Notes under the pieces: generated by a model | What the model saw: only the letters and a program-made list of their open reading frames with translations | What the model was told of the DNA's origin: nothing | Database searches by the model: none | Made by a program: the position numbers and the translations under genes | Shown: in pieces, positions 54,801 through 62,166 of the stretch | Position numbering within the stretch: the first letter of the stretch is position 1 | How the letters are laid out: every line of letters starts with the position of its first letter | Assembly: GCA_002354335.1 (NCBI GenBank) | Contig: DELI01000030.1 | Span: 1 to 64,000 of the forward strand | Direction of reading: 5' to 3' | Origin: Sphingobacterium sp. UBA2700 | Lineage (GTDB): Bacteria > Bacteroidota > Bacteroidia > Sphingobacteriales > Sphingobacteriaceae | DNA: 64,000 bases

Positions 54801-56697
54801 AGCTATTCAATATATCAATCAAAAGCTCAAGCTCTGAAGATATCTCTACAATTTTCTCTTCGATCGGTTTTGCATCGAAAACCTTCTCGATCGCTTCAAC
54901 ATGATTTTTTTGGTCGACAACCTTCTCCTCATATACTTTAAGGGCATCATCTTGAAGTAAATAATTTACTGTTTTCTCAGACAGATCCTTATTGATCTCC
55001 TCAATTTTTAGGAGCAAATTATCGACTTGTTCAATATCGATGTATCGAACATTCTTAATGTCAATCAGCTCACCTTGTAGTCGTCGCGTGTCCGATAATT
55101 GATGAACTAGTTGATCCAGATGTTCTACAACTGTACTGTTTATGCTAAATTCAAGTTCCGTGAGATGCTTTCGGCTCGCTTCTAACAACTCGACAGCATG
55201 CTTTCGCTGCGCCTGAACTTTTACGAACTCATCTATCGCTGTATTGGCGATCTGTTCAATCTGGGACAGTGGCGCGCCTAATGCTTTTAACGAGGTATCA
55301 TTGATCCAGAAGTAGCTGTCCTGTAAGGCTCTAGATTTTTGGAGAATATCTTCATAAAGACCCTCATAGCTATCCTCCTTCCCTATCAACTGTATAATTT
55401 CCTGTGCTTCAGCCATGGCCTGCACAATCTGCTTATTCCCAACCTTAAACAGCGGGTCATCCTTTCGTTCCTCATTTTCCTTCAAAACAGCCATATAAGG
55501 CGTATCCCAAATCTGGACTTGGTGATGGCGCGTCGCCTCTGCCTCCGTTCTGAAATATATGAGATTACCATTCTTAAATATCGTAAAGCCATTACAAATG
55601 ATAGGCGTTTCAACCGTCTGCTGAATGATGTTATAAGACATCAGGATATAGGTATTCGAAGCTGCCTGTGTATAGACATAAAGGTAGTCCTCGCCATTTG
55701 GTGACTGCAATTTCTTCAGAAACGTCACATTGGAAAGCGTATTATCAAATATCTTCGAAGTTCCATTCTGCAGGTAATAACCATTTGAGAAAATGATACC
55801 CTGATTGTCTGGAAGAAGAACCGCCGACTCATTCAAGGACTTCAGATTAACAACTTCCTTCGTTCGTTGATTGAAGATATATGCCCTAAACTCCTCCTGA
55901 TACGGTTTTATCCGTATGGCAATTAAGTTCCCCAAATCGGCGTAGTAATATTCAGCATCATCCAGTTGCTGATCCGTATTGGCAACTTTTTCTGAATAGA
56001 TACCTTGCCCAGAATCTGTGTTATTCTCAATCTTAAAGGTAATATCGCCATGTAGAGCCTCAATAAACACTTTGTCTAAAATTGAGATATGCGGAAATTT
56101 CCCTAAGCGCCTATCTTCAAGTCCTGTTTTAGTCCATTCAAATTCAAATTGGGCAGGCGTTTTTACCTCATGAATGCTCCTGTCGTTTTCATAATGTAGC
56201 TTCCCATCTTTAATCAACCATTTAAAGGCTTTCAGATCGTCCGGATTCTTACTTGTTTGAAAGATCATATACAAGTAAGTCTCCGTTCTACGGAATTTCG
56301 AAAAGATAGAATCGCGGTAATATTTATAAAGATTCTGATAATCCGTAATGAAGTTCGGGTCTTTAATCAAATCCAAAGACTGGGGAATGAATTGCCCCTC
56401 TTCGTATAAGAAAATACTAAAAACGTCTTCTAATTTGATCTCCGTACGGAGCCCGATATGCACATTATACCCAAATATGCAGACATTATCCAACGCAATA
56501 ATTCCGCGAGCGACACAGCTATTCTCGGTTGTAATACGCTGATTCGCTTTCAGTACGAAGTTTGTAGAATTAAATACCTCCTTGCGGGCGGTATTTAATT
56601 CTTGCAAACGCTTCGTTAAGTCATCTTTTTGCGCCTGTAATCGCTTCTGAATGATATCGTATGCTGCAGCGTCTAAAGACTCTTTATTTTCTGTCAT
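51874..56697 (-). CDS. Giant DUF3686/AAA+ ATPase ('DNA repair ATPase')
   Basis: A 1607-residue protein. Residues 1-400 form the DUF3686-like N-terminal part with beta-propeller-like sequence. Then comes a long coiled-coil region (about 430-830), a middle helical part, and a C-terminal AAA+ domain: Walker A ISPPGYGKTTLMEYLA near 1254-1269, Walker B VMLYLDDIQHL near 1315-1325, and CVIMAGNPYTESG near 1365-1378. The name 'DNA repair' in databases is weakly founded. Its neighbours are a flotillin, an OB-fold membrane protein and PspA, so a remodelling role at the membrane is as likely. It is last in a six-gene minus-strand operon, 29 bases after the flotillin gene. Confidence 0.9.
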   Translation of the reverse strand: MTENKESLDAAAYDIIQKRLQAQKDDLTKRLQELNTARKEVFNSTNFVLKANQRITTENSCVARGIIALDNVCIFGYNVHIGLRTEIKLEDVFSIFLYEEGQFIPQSLDLIKDPNFITDYQNLYKYYRDSIFSKFRRTETYLYMIFQTSKNPDDLKAFKWLIKDGKLHYENDRSIHEVKTPAQFEFEWTKTGLEDRRLGKFPHISILDKVFIEALHGDITFKIENNTDSGQGIYSEKVANTDQQLDDAEYYYADLGNLIAIRIKPYQEEFRAYIFNQRTKEVVNLKSLNESAVLLPDNQGIIFSNGYYLQNGTSKIFDNTLSNVTFLKKLQSPNGEDYLYVYTQAASNTYILMSYNIIQQTVETPIICNGFTIFKNGNLIYFRTEAEATRHHQVQIWDTPYMAVLKENEERKDDPLFKVGNKQIVQAMAEAQEIIQLIGKEDSYEGLYEDILQKSRALQDSYFWINDTSLKALGAPLSQIEQIANTAIDEFVKVQAQRKHAVELLEASRKHLTELEFSINSTVVEHLDQLVHQLSDTRRLQGELIDIKNVRYIDIEQVDNLLLKIEEINKDLSEKTVNYLLQDDALKVYEEKVVDQKNHVEAIEKVFDAKPIEEKIVEISSELELLIDILNSLKISDATQTTKIVEKISLIFASLNEIRAQLTRKISSLKSTEAVAEFSAQLTLLEQSVANYLELSTTELKVDEYYTKIIVQLEELESKFSEFDEFVLKIADKRDEVIKAFNSRREQLVEQVNKRSSSLEQIGLRVLKNIENKSKTFNSREDIQSFYASDLMIDKIRQLVAELKDLSDVSKAENLENLLKKSQEDALRILRDKSELYVDGDNIIALGKHKFSVNKQPLSLTLIRRNNELYYHLTGTSFFQKVKNSEILAYQDIWEQELVSENNEVYRAEYLAYQTLLASRGQSNFHAEQFINQRVEQNYTENYIKGVHNVDALAIYNALAAIDNKLDLLRFDSQTRAIAQLFWHELDDDTRDKLAALIQATAAVMRTFPNSKRSEEVTKQISKTFLQWPSSLHLEGISAKNIADYIFQTFAKYKRFTLSETADHFRQEFLRLLEHKKVLKEYEQDINQERFKNEDRYLLITNWLYGFIEQEDKAEDYARHIEETAAALLFPKDEYELIFANDRLVVDDLKGNHPSISAGHMDIQYHSFIAKLSDFTENKIPRFQAFSRLKEELNKNYAKELKINELEPKVLTSFVRNKLINEVYFPLIGNNLAKQIGEAGDNKRTARMGMLLLISPPGYGKTTLMEYLAKTIGFHFVKINGPTIGHSITSIDPSEAKTSGEREELKKINLAFEMSDNVMLYLDDIQHLNAEFLQKFISLADGQRKIDGIFDGESKTYDLRGKRFCVIMAGNPYTESGSKFKIPDMLTNRADVYNLGDVIGDTEHLFNLSLIENAAIENVHLEKIASKSFNDFYALIDYVTTGTDQLPTLEGNYQKQEIDDCIAVLKHVLKIRNIVVKVNENYIQSAAVQDNYRTEPAFKLQGSYRNMNKLVAQVVPMMNDMEIQQLILVHYENESQTLTADTESNMLKLKELAGLMSDQEKARWEEIKTIFRKNNKHNGLAKDDMMFAQLLEFNENLEGIIKAIRGN

Positions 56698-56726
56698 CCT
56701 TATTCGTTTTCCTTCTTAAACAAATA

Positions 56727-58841
56727 CTATCCTAATTTCTTGTTCGACAATCCTAAGTTTTTAGCCATACCGATTAATGAATTGATAAATCCTTTATCCT
56801 CTTCATCATCGGAAGCCGTTGCGGCCTGCTGTAGTTTAATCAATGCCGCAGAAACCGTTAAGTTTTTGATATCGTTTGAAGAAATACCGTACTTGTCAGC
56901 CAGGCTCCTCACCTTTGCCGCTAAATCGCCATTCCCCTCACCTCCTAATAAGGCATCCTTGATAGCCGTTGCGTGCGTAGAATTATTGATCAAATGGTCA
57001 AATCCTTTACTGTTAGACACCTGACGTACAATATTCTCGAAGAACATCGTCTCGCCGCCCACGATATCAATCTTCGCAGATTTCAATGCCTCAGATAACA
57101 CAGCAGATTGAGCCGTAGCAATATCTTTTTGTATATTGATATGCGCCAAATCGATATCGCGCTCTTTTTGCAACTGCAATTTGAACTCCTCATGCTCTTT
57201 TCCAACGCCATCTAATTGCTTCATGGCCGCCGCTTTTTCTTCGATACCCTTAGCCTCTGCTAATGCTTTCTCACGCACAACTTCTGCTTCTGCGAGTCCT
57301 TCTTTACGCATAGCTTCTGCTTTTTTCTCAATTACAGCCGCTTCCTTGCTACCTTGAATCTCTTGCGCTTCTGCTTTCGCAACCATTACTTCCGCTTCCG
57401 ATAGACCAATGGCCGCTTCTTCTTTCGCCTGAGCCTCCGCAATAATCTTGCGAGCCTCCGCCTCTTTCGCCGATGCTTCTTTCTTCGCTTCGGCTTCAAT
57501 CAACAACTCCTGCGCTTTCTTTTCAGCAATCTTGCGAGCCGCTTCCGCATCGATAACTTTCTTCTCCGCCTCTTGTTCTGCAGCAATCTTTGCCGCTTCC
57601 GCCGCTTTCACCGTAGCAATTAATCGCTCTTCTGCTTCTTGAGACGCAGCAATTACGCCAGCCTGCTTCTTACGCTCAACCTCACGGAATACTTCAATAT
57701 CACGAACAGCCTGTTGCTCTTCAATAACACCTTTTTCTAATTGAACGCGCTCTTTGATTACGCCCTGAATACTTTTTTGCTCCGATTCGATAGAACGTTG
57801 TTTATCTATCTGTGCTAAAGCGACAATTCGCTCGCGCTCCGTTGCTTCCAGTGCTCTATCTTTTTCTACACGTTCGGTCTCCACAGCGTCCGTGCGAAGT
57901 TTGCTCTTCTCAGCGATAATAATCTGACGAAGCTTATTTTCCTCCTGAATTGCTAATGATTCTTCCGTTGAGATACGAACAGTTTCAGATTTTAAGCGTT
58001 CTTCCTCACGGACTTTTACAATCTCAGCCTCTTCGCGTGCTTTAATATTATCGACTTCACGGCGCTGTCTTTCCTCCTTCTCCGCCAATTGTCGCTCCAG
58101 CTCCAATATGGCCTCCCGAGCTTCCACGTTCTGCTTTTTAATTACCTTCTCTTCTTCACGACGAATGAGGTTAGCATTCATATTTTGCTTCGCCGTCAGT
58201 TCCGTGATCTTTTTGATACCCTCCGAATCCAAGATGTTCTCGGTGCTAAGGAACTTAAGTTCCGTCTGCTCTAGGTAGTCGATCGCACAGTCATCTAAAA
58301 TATAGCCGTTCAAATCTGTTCCGATGATGTTTAGGATTTCATCGCGGAATTCACGACGCGCTTCATACAACTCGGTGAAATCGAATTTCTTACCTACAGT
58401 CTTCAAGGCTTCAGAAAACTTTGCCTCGAAAATACTCTTTAAGGTTTCAGGATCAGAAGCGCGGTCACAACCTAAATTCTGAGCCACGTTGATTACATCA
58501 TCAACAGACTTATTTACGCGTACGAAGAATGCGACTTTAATGTCTGCACGGATATTATCCTTACAGATCAAACCATCACCCTGCATACGATTAATTTCAA
58601 TTTTCTTAACCGAGATATCCATAATCTCCATTTTATGGAAAACTGGAATTACATACATCCCCTTGTTAAACGCTACTTTTGTCCCACCAACGCCTGAACG
58701 TACAATTGCTTTACCCTGCGGAATCTTCTTGTAGAACATGCTTAGAACTACAAAGAACGCAAAGATGATAAATACGATAGCACCTACAGCGATAAGTACG
58801 ACGCCGGTGATACCCTCCAAAAATAACAGTGTGTTGCTCAT
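56727..58841 (-). CDS. Flotillin-like SPFH protein (YqiK type)
   Basis: A 704-residue membrane scaffold. An N-terminal membrane helix (GVVLIAVGAIVFIIFAFFVVL) is followed by an SPFH/band-7 domain (about 40-230, with AIVRSGVGGTKVAFNKGMYVIP). From about 240 to 560 there is a charged Ala/Glu/Lys coiled coil, and a helical C-terminal oligomerisation part. Flotillins build protein-rich membrane patches. It lies 20 bases after the OB-fold gene, as in the yqiJ-yqiK pair of Escherichia coli, and 29 bases before the giant ATPase. Confidence 0.93.
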   Translation of the reverse strand: MSNTLLFLEGITGVVLIAVGAIVFIIFAFFVVLSMFYKKIPQGKAIVRSGVGGTKVAFNKGMYVIPVFHKMEIMDISVKKIEINRMQGDGLICKDNIRADIKVAFFVRVNKSVDDVINVAQNLGCDRASDPETLKSIFEAKFSEALKTVGKKFDFTELYEARREFRDEILNIIGTDLNGYILDDCAIDYLEQTELKFLSTENILDSEGIKKITELTAKQNMNANLIRREEEKVIKKQNVEAREAILELERQLAEKEERQRREVDNIKAREEAEIVKVREEERLKSETVRISTEESLAIQEENKLRQIIIAEKSKLRTDAVETERVEKDRALEATERERIVALAQIDKQRSIESEQKSIQGVIKERVQLEKGVIEEQQAVRDIEVFREVERKKQAGVIAASQEAEERLIATVKAAEAAKIAAEQEAEKKVIDAEAARKIAEKKAQELLIEAEAKKEASAKEAEARKIIAEAQAKEEAAIGLSEAEVMVAKAEAQEIQGSKEAAVIEKKAEAMRKEGLAEAEVVREKALAEAKGIEEKAAAMKQLDGVGKEHEEFKLQLQKERDIDLAHINIQKDIATAQSAVLSEALKSAKIDIVGGETMFFENIVRQVSNSKGFDHLINNSTHATAIKDALLGGEGNGDLAAKVRSLADKYGISSNDIKNLTVSAALIKLQQAATASDDEEDKGFINSLIGMAKNLGLSNKKLG

Positions 58842-58861
58842 ATAATAAAGTATTGATTTGG

Positions 58862-59554
58862 TTAAATATTGTTTAAATTGATATCTTTCTGTACAAAATA
58901 AAACTTCCTATTCGGATCTTGATTCGTCACGATGACATCGTCACCATAACTTAATACAGAACCGTCTTTGCTCTTGACATTCAGACGGATAACATCCAGT
59001 TTGATAACTACTTCAATTGCACCTATTTGATCGCCTTGAATTGTTGATCGCATCTTGCCCAATCGACCGATAAACTCATGAGACTCTTCACCGGCATAGC
59101 CAACATTCTTATAAAGTTTAACGAATGGGATAGCAACATAATGAAGGAGGAAGAAACTCAGAATAAATACGGGTATCAAAATCAGTACAGACTTCCACCC
59201 GAAAGCTGCTAAGTTCAAAACGAGCGATGAAGCAATCGTAACGACCCAACTAATAAATTTAAAGAGTGTGACGAGGACCATCATAGGCGCTTTACCTACA
59301 TATATAAAATCCATAGCTTTCGAAAAAAATGAGGGTTCAACATGTTGTTCAGTCTCCATATCAGCCTGCGTATCCGCATCCATATCGACATCTTGTACGT
59401 CGGCGCCTTCAAATTGAATGTCGGCGTCCGTTCCCATCTCAAAGCCATCCCCAAGCAGCATAGCGAATAACCAGTAAACAAGAGACATCCCTGTCAACAA
59501 AGTCATGATTGCATTGGGTAGCGGATTAAATAATATGTTCCAGATCTCTGTCAT
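58862..59554 (-). CDS. OB-fold NfeD/YqiJ-like membrane protein
   Basis: A 230-residue membrane protein with helices near 15-33, 85-120 and 125-150, an acidic cytoplasmic stretch (VQDVDMDADTQADMETE) and a C-terminal OB-fold-like domain near 165-225 (EFIGRLGKMRSTIQ, EVVIKLDVIRLNVKSKDGSVLSYGDDVIVT). This layout matches the YqiJ group that pairs with flotillins. The gene lies nine bases after DUF4177 and 20 bases before the flotillin gene. Confidence 0.85.
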   Translation of the reverse strand: MTEIWNILFNPLPNAIMTLLTGMSLVYWLFAMLLGDGFEMGTDADIQFEGADVQDVDMDADTQADMETEQHVEPSFFSKAMDFIYVGKAPMMVLVTLFKFISWVVTIASSLVLNLAAFGWKSVLILIPVFILSFFLLHYVAIPFVKLYKNVGYAGEESHEFIGRLGKMRSTIQGDQIGAIEVVIKLDVIRLNVKSKDGSVLSYGDDVIVTNQDPNRKFYFVQKDINLNNI

Positions 59555-59563
59555 AATGAACGA

Positions 59564-59755
59564 TTAATGTTCTCTTTTAAATGTGTAATGAAAACTCCAG
59601 GAACTTCCACTAACGGATAAATCTTGCATGGAAACAAGTTCCCAACCTTGCTGTCCCAACTCGTTCAGAATCTTATCGATTTCTGTCGAGTCCAGCTTGG
59701 AACCCCAGAACCCTTTTGGTTCAATCTTAAGTGTTTTGTATTCGAATCTTTTCAT
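59564..59755 (-). CDS. DUF4177 domain-containing protein
   Basis: A 63-residue protein (FEYKTLKIEPKG... LNELGQQGWELVSMQDL...) with the DUF4177 pattern: strand, helix, and the conserved GWELVS. No membrane segment or signal peptide. It lies four bases after pspA in the same operon. DUF4177 proteins are known as small companions of membrane-stress genes in other bacteria, without a defined biochemical role. Confidence 0.82.
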   Translation of the reverse strand: MKRFEYKTLKIEPKGFWGSKLDSTEIDKILNELGQQGWELVSMQDLSVSGSSWSFHYTFKREH

Positions 59756-59759
59756 ATTC

Positions 59760-60449
59760 TTATAATCCTAATTTCTTTTTAAGCTTCTCTAGATCTTTTT
59801 TAACAGAATCTCCGGATTCCAACGCATAATCAATGTCTTGATCCATCTTTTGCTTAGCAAGCTCATTGATCGCCTCTGCATAAGCCTCATCTTCTTTATC
59901 AGTGGAACGAAGCTTTTTCAACATGTCAACGGTACTGTTATTATCGATATTGGCCATCTGACGGTTAGCAAATTCAGTGGCGCTATTAATTTGCTTCTTA
60001 GCAATAAGCGAATCTAATTCTTTTTTCCATTTTCCAATATTAAATTTAAGTACATCGATTTTATCCTCAATTTCCTCGACCTTCTTGTTATGCATTAAAG
60101 CCTGTTCTTTGAACTCCTCGGATTCATCCAAAAGCTGCTTTTGCAAACGAAGTGCTTCAATGGCCAAACTTTCCGCCTTTTCTCTACTCAGTTCTCTGTT
60201 CTGAGCCATTAAAAGTACTTTTTCGGCTTTCTCCTCATAGATTAAGGCTTCTGCTTTTCTATCATCAATCGCATGTTCTAAGCGGATAACGACGGCTCGC
60301 GCCGAAAGATATAGCTCTTCGGTTTCTAGAAGCTGCCCCTTCATGTCGTTGATAACTTCTTGTGTCAGCGCGATAGGATCTTCCATCTTTTCAACCAAAG
60401 AATGTATTTCTGACTGCCCTATTTTTAGTAATCTCTTAAATATGTTCAT
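59760..60449 (-). CDS. PspA/IM30 family membrane-stress protein
   Basis: A 229-residue, almost fully helical protein starting MNIFKRLLKIGQSEIHSLVEKMEDPIALTQEVINDMKGQL-type sequence, with the amphipathic N-terminal helix and long coiled coils of the PspA/IM30 (Vipp1) family. These proteins assemble into rings or rods on damaged inner membranes and stop proton leakage. The frame also has a GTG at 60455, whose G overlaps the YbjN-like TAG stop; I chose the ATG at 60449 because family members begin here. It is second in the operon. Confidence 0.92.
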   Translation of the reverse strand: MNIFKRLLKIGQSEIHSLVEKMEDPIALTQEVINDMKGQLLETEELYLSARAVVIRLEHAIDDRKAEALIYEEKAEKVLLMAQNRELSREKAESLAIEALRLQKQLLDESEEFKEQALMHNKKVEEIEDKIDVLKFNIGKWKKELDSLIAKKQINSATEFANRQMANIDNNSTVDMLKKLRSTDKEDEAYAEAINELAKQKMDQDIDYALESGDSVKKDLEKLKKKLGL

Positions 60450-60454
60450 CTTCA

Positions 60455-60844
60455 CTACTGTTTTGAAAACTCAATCAATTGTGCATAATACTCACTCATT
60501 AATAACGATAGCGAATTAATCGCTGCATCAAACTCATTCTGGTCAAGGTTGTGCGCCTGCAAAGTATATTTAAAGATCACTCGTCTCCCGTCTTCCGTCA
60601 ATGCGAAAGCGCCATGAATGATATCCCTATTCTTCTTGAGTAAGGCTTTGAAGACATCAAGGTTATCCCGCTTCAACGAAAACAAATACTGCTCGAAAAT
60701 GATGATTGGTGCAGTAACGCCAATAATCAAATTCTTGATGCCCTCCCCTTCACTTTCCACGACGAAAAATCCCTCCTCTCTATTCTTTGATGTTACGGTA
60801 AACCCTAGGTCTAATAAGTATTTTTCAACTTTGTTAAATGGCAT
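60455..60844 (-). CDS. YbjN/CesT-like protein, first gene of the PspA operon
   Basis: A 129-residue protein with a secretion-chaperone-like alpha/beta fold: VEKYLLDLGFTVTSKNREEGFFVVESEGEGIKNLIIGVTAPIIIFEQYLF followed by helices. I place it near the YbjN group by this look, not by a diagnostic residue. It begins the minus-strand operon, 91 bases from the divergent XRE regulator. Presence next to PspA recurs in descriptions of phage-shock-like operons. Confidence 0.7.
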   Translation of the reverse strand: MPFNKVEKYLLDLGFTVTSKNREEGFFVVESEGEGIKNLIIGVTAPIIIFEQYLFSLKRDNLDVFKALLKKNRDIIHGAFALTEDGRRVIFKYTLQAHNLDQNEFDAAINSLSLLMSEYYAQLIEFSKQ

Positions 60845-60876
60845 TGGCTAATATTTTTATATATTTGCTAATAATG

Positions 60877-60912
60877 TTTGCATAAAGATAAATAATGCAA
60901 AATAATTTTGCA
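60877..60912. promoter_or_regulatory. Likely operator between the PspA operon and the XRE regulator
   Basis: A perfect palindrome TGCAAAAT-A-ATTTTGCA lies at 60896-60912. An overlapping pair TTTGCAT (60877-60883) and ATGCAAA (60895-60901) forms a second inverted repeat with the same half site. Both sit in the 91-base gap between the divergent genes. They fit operator sites for the XRE protein; that link is inferred. A TATTTTTG at 60925-60932 ends three bases before the regulator ATG. Confidence 0.6.
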
Positions 60913-60935
60913 ATAAAAATTTAATATTTTTGATA

Positions 60936-61598
60936 ATGACCCAAATCGGAACGAATATTAAAAAATTACGTAGTGTTAAAGGTTTAAGCCAGCAGGCCTT
61001 CGGAGAGCTATTTAATCTTACTAGAGGTAACATTTCTTCCTACGAAGAATTTCGTGCGGAACCTAAAATTTCGGTCATCCTGCAAATTGCAAAATATTTT
61101 AGCATACCTGTGGCCCATCTCCTTGAAAAAAAACTTACGGTAAATGAAATTCTAAATTTTGAAGACCATTTTACGGAAGATTCCGCGCAGCTCGCTATAA
61201 AAAACATGGATCCGATCCATTTTTTAAACCGTGAAATCATACAACAGGCTAGCGACAATACGATCAGCATCGACGAGTTGCCCACATTCTACTTCCCTAT
61301 CACAACCAAAAATCAAGTTATTGCCATTGAACACAACGGCCTGATTTATCATCCTGCAGTATTTCCATTCGAAGAAAACAGCATCTTATTTTTCGAAAAA
61401 CTCCAATTGGATATTCTGCACACCCTGGACAAACACTACGGCTTCTATATAAAAGGAAATGACTACTTCTTCGGTACATACGAAGTTAAGAGCAAAGAAA
61501 TAGATTTAGTTCTCAACGATTGGAAAAAACAAAGTTTCTCTGTAGAAGATATGGGTTGCTTTTGGAAACTTCATGGTAGGTTTGAGAAGGTAGGGTGA
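60936..61598 (+). CDS. XRE family transcriptional regulator
   Basis: A 220-residue protein with an N-terminal helix-turn-helix (IGTNIKKLRSVKGLSQQAFGELFNLTRGNISSYEEFRAEPKISVILQIAKYFS, about 3-56). Residues 70-220 form a second domain with no signal peptide, resembling S24-like or ligand-sensing tails only in general shape. I took the ATG at 60936; a TTG two codons upstream is also in frame. It is divergent from the PspA-flotillin operon and probably controls it. Its stop codon is followed at once by a heptamer tract. Confidence 0.88.
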   Translation: MTQIGTNIKKLRSVKGLSQQAFGELFNLTRGNISSYEEFRAEPKISVILQIAKYFSIPVAHLLEKKLTVNEILNFEDHFTEDSAQLAIKNMDPIHFLNREIIQQASDNTISIDELPTFYFPITTKNQVIAIEHNGLIYHPAVFPFEENSILFFEKLQLDILHTLDKHYGFYIKGNDYFFGTYEVKSKEIDLVLNDWKKQSFSVEDMGCFWKLHGRFEKVG

Positions 61599-61640
61599 TT
61601 TAGATTAGATTTTAGACATCAGACATTAGTTATTAGAATT
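61596..61640. repeat. Heptamer tract following the XRE gene
   Basis: After the TGA stop the sequence continues TTTAGATTAGATTTTAGACATCAGACATTAGTTATTAGAA, a set of degenerate 7-mers (TTAGATT TTAGACA TCAGACA TTAGTTA TTAGAAT). The TAG-bearing strand is that of the gene. Confidence 0.75.
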
Positions 61641-61662
61641 TGCCATGCAAGTTTTTTGTCTT

Positions 61663-61830
61663 GAACCAGGAAAGGAAGGATAAAAAGATTAGCAGGATCC
61701 TGTCAATCCTTAAATCCTTTTTTTCCTGGTTCAGAAATAGCATTTAGTACTTAGTAGTTAGTATTAAGACCTATGATGCCACAATACCTGATCCTGTCAA
61801 TCCTTAAATCCTTCCTTTTCTCGTTCAAGA
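61663..61830. repeat. GGATCC-centred palindrome, heptamer tract and half-palindrome
   Basis: A full palindrome copy runs from GAACCAGG at 61663 to CTGGTTC at 61732. A heptamer tract follows (TTTAGTACTTAGTAGTTAGTATTAAGACC, about 61743-61772), then a right-half copy (ATCCTGTCAATCC...CGTTCAAGACAA) to about 61830. Confidence 0.85.
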
Positions 61831-61901
61831 CAAATATCCTGACCCGAAACGAGACAAATATCCATGTTCGAAACTAAATAATAACTTCCACAACTTTCCT
61901 T

Positions 61902-61983
61902 CTGCTTAAACCCCTTATAAAGCCCTTTCAAACCCATTGTTTAACCCAATCAAAGCCGCTTCCAAAGGGCTATGATAGGGGTA
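61902..61983. repeat. CCCAATC-family hairpin element
   Basis: AGCCCTTTCAAACCCATTG, TTTAACCCAATCAAAGCCGC and CAAAGGGCTATGATAGGGG match the copy at 39598-39676 in order and spacing. The arms AGCCCTTT and AAAGGGCT can pair. The remainder of the gap to 62100 has no gene I can support. Confidence 0.8.
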
Positions 61984-62104
61984 AGTAAGGGTTATGAAAA
62001 AGTAATCAATAAACTATCACTTATTGAGGTCTTAAATAAGCTCTCCATCGAGCTGTTAGTTGACGAAACTTTAGCTATTAGTCATCGCGCAACAAACTTA
62101 ACAA

Positions 62105-62166
62105 TAAAAATGGCGCCAATCGGCGCCATACTCTATTATCTCACATCTCAGGTCTAACATCTGCTC
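62105..62166 (-). terminator. Intrinsic terminator of the antiporter gene with heptamer leader
   Basis: On the minus strand ATGGCGCC-GATT-GGCGCCAT is followed by TTTTATT. Between the gene stop and this hairpin is a heptamer-like tract (GATGTTAGACCTGAGATGTGAGATAATAGAGT). Confidence 0.9.

Noticed and set aside
61972..62157. 61-aa plus-strand ORF
   Set aside because: It begins in a repeat element and ends in the antiporter terminator; no ribosome binding site and no family resemblance.
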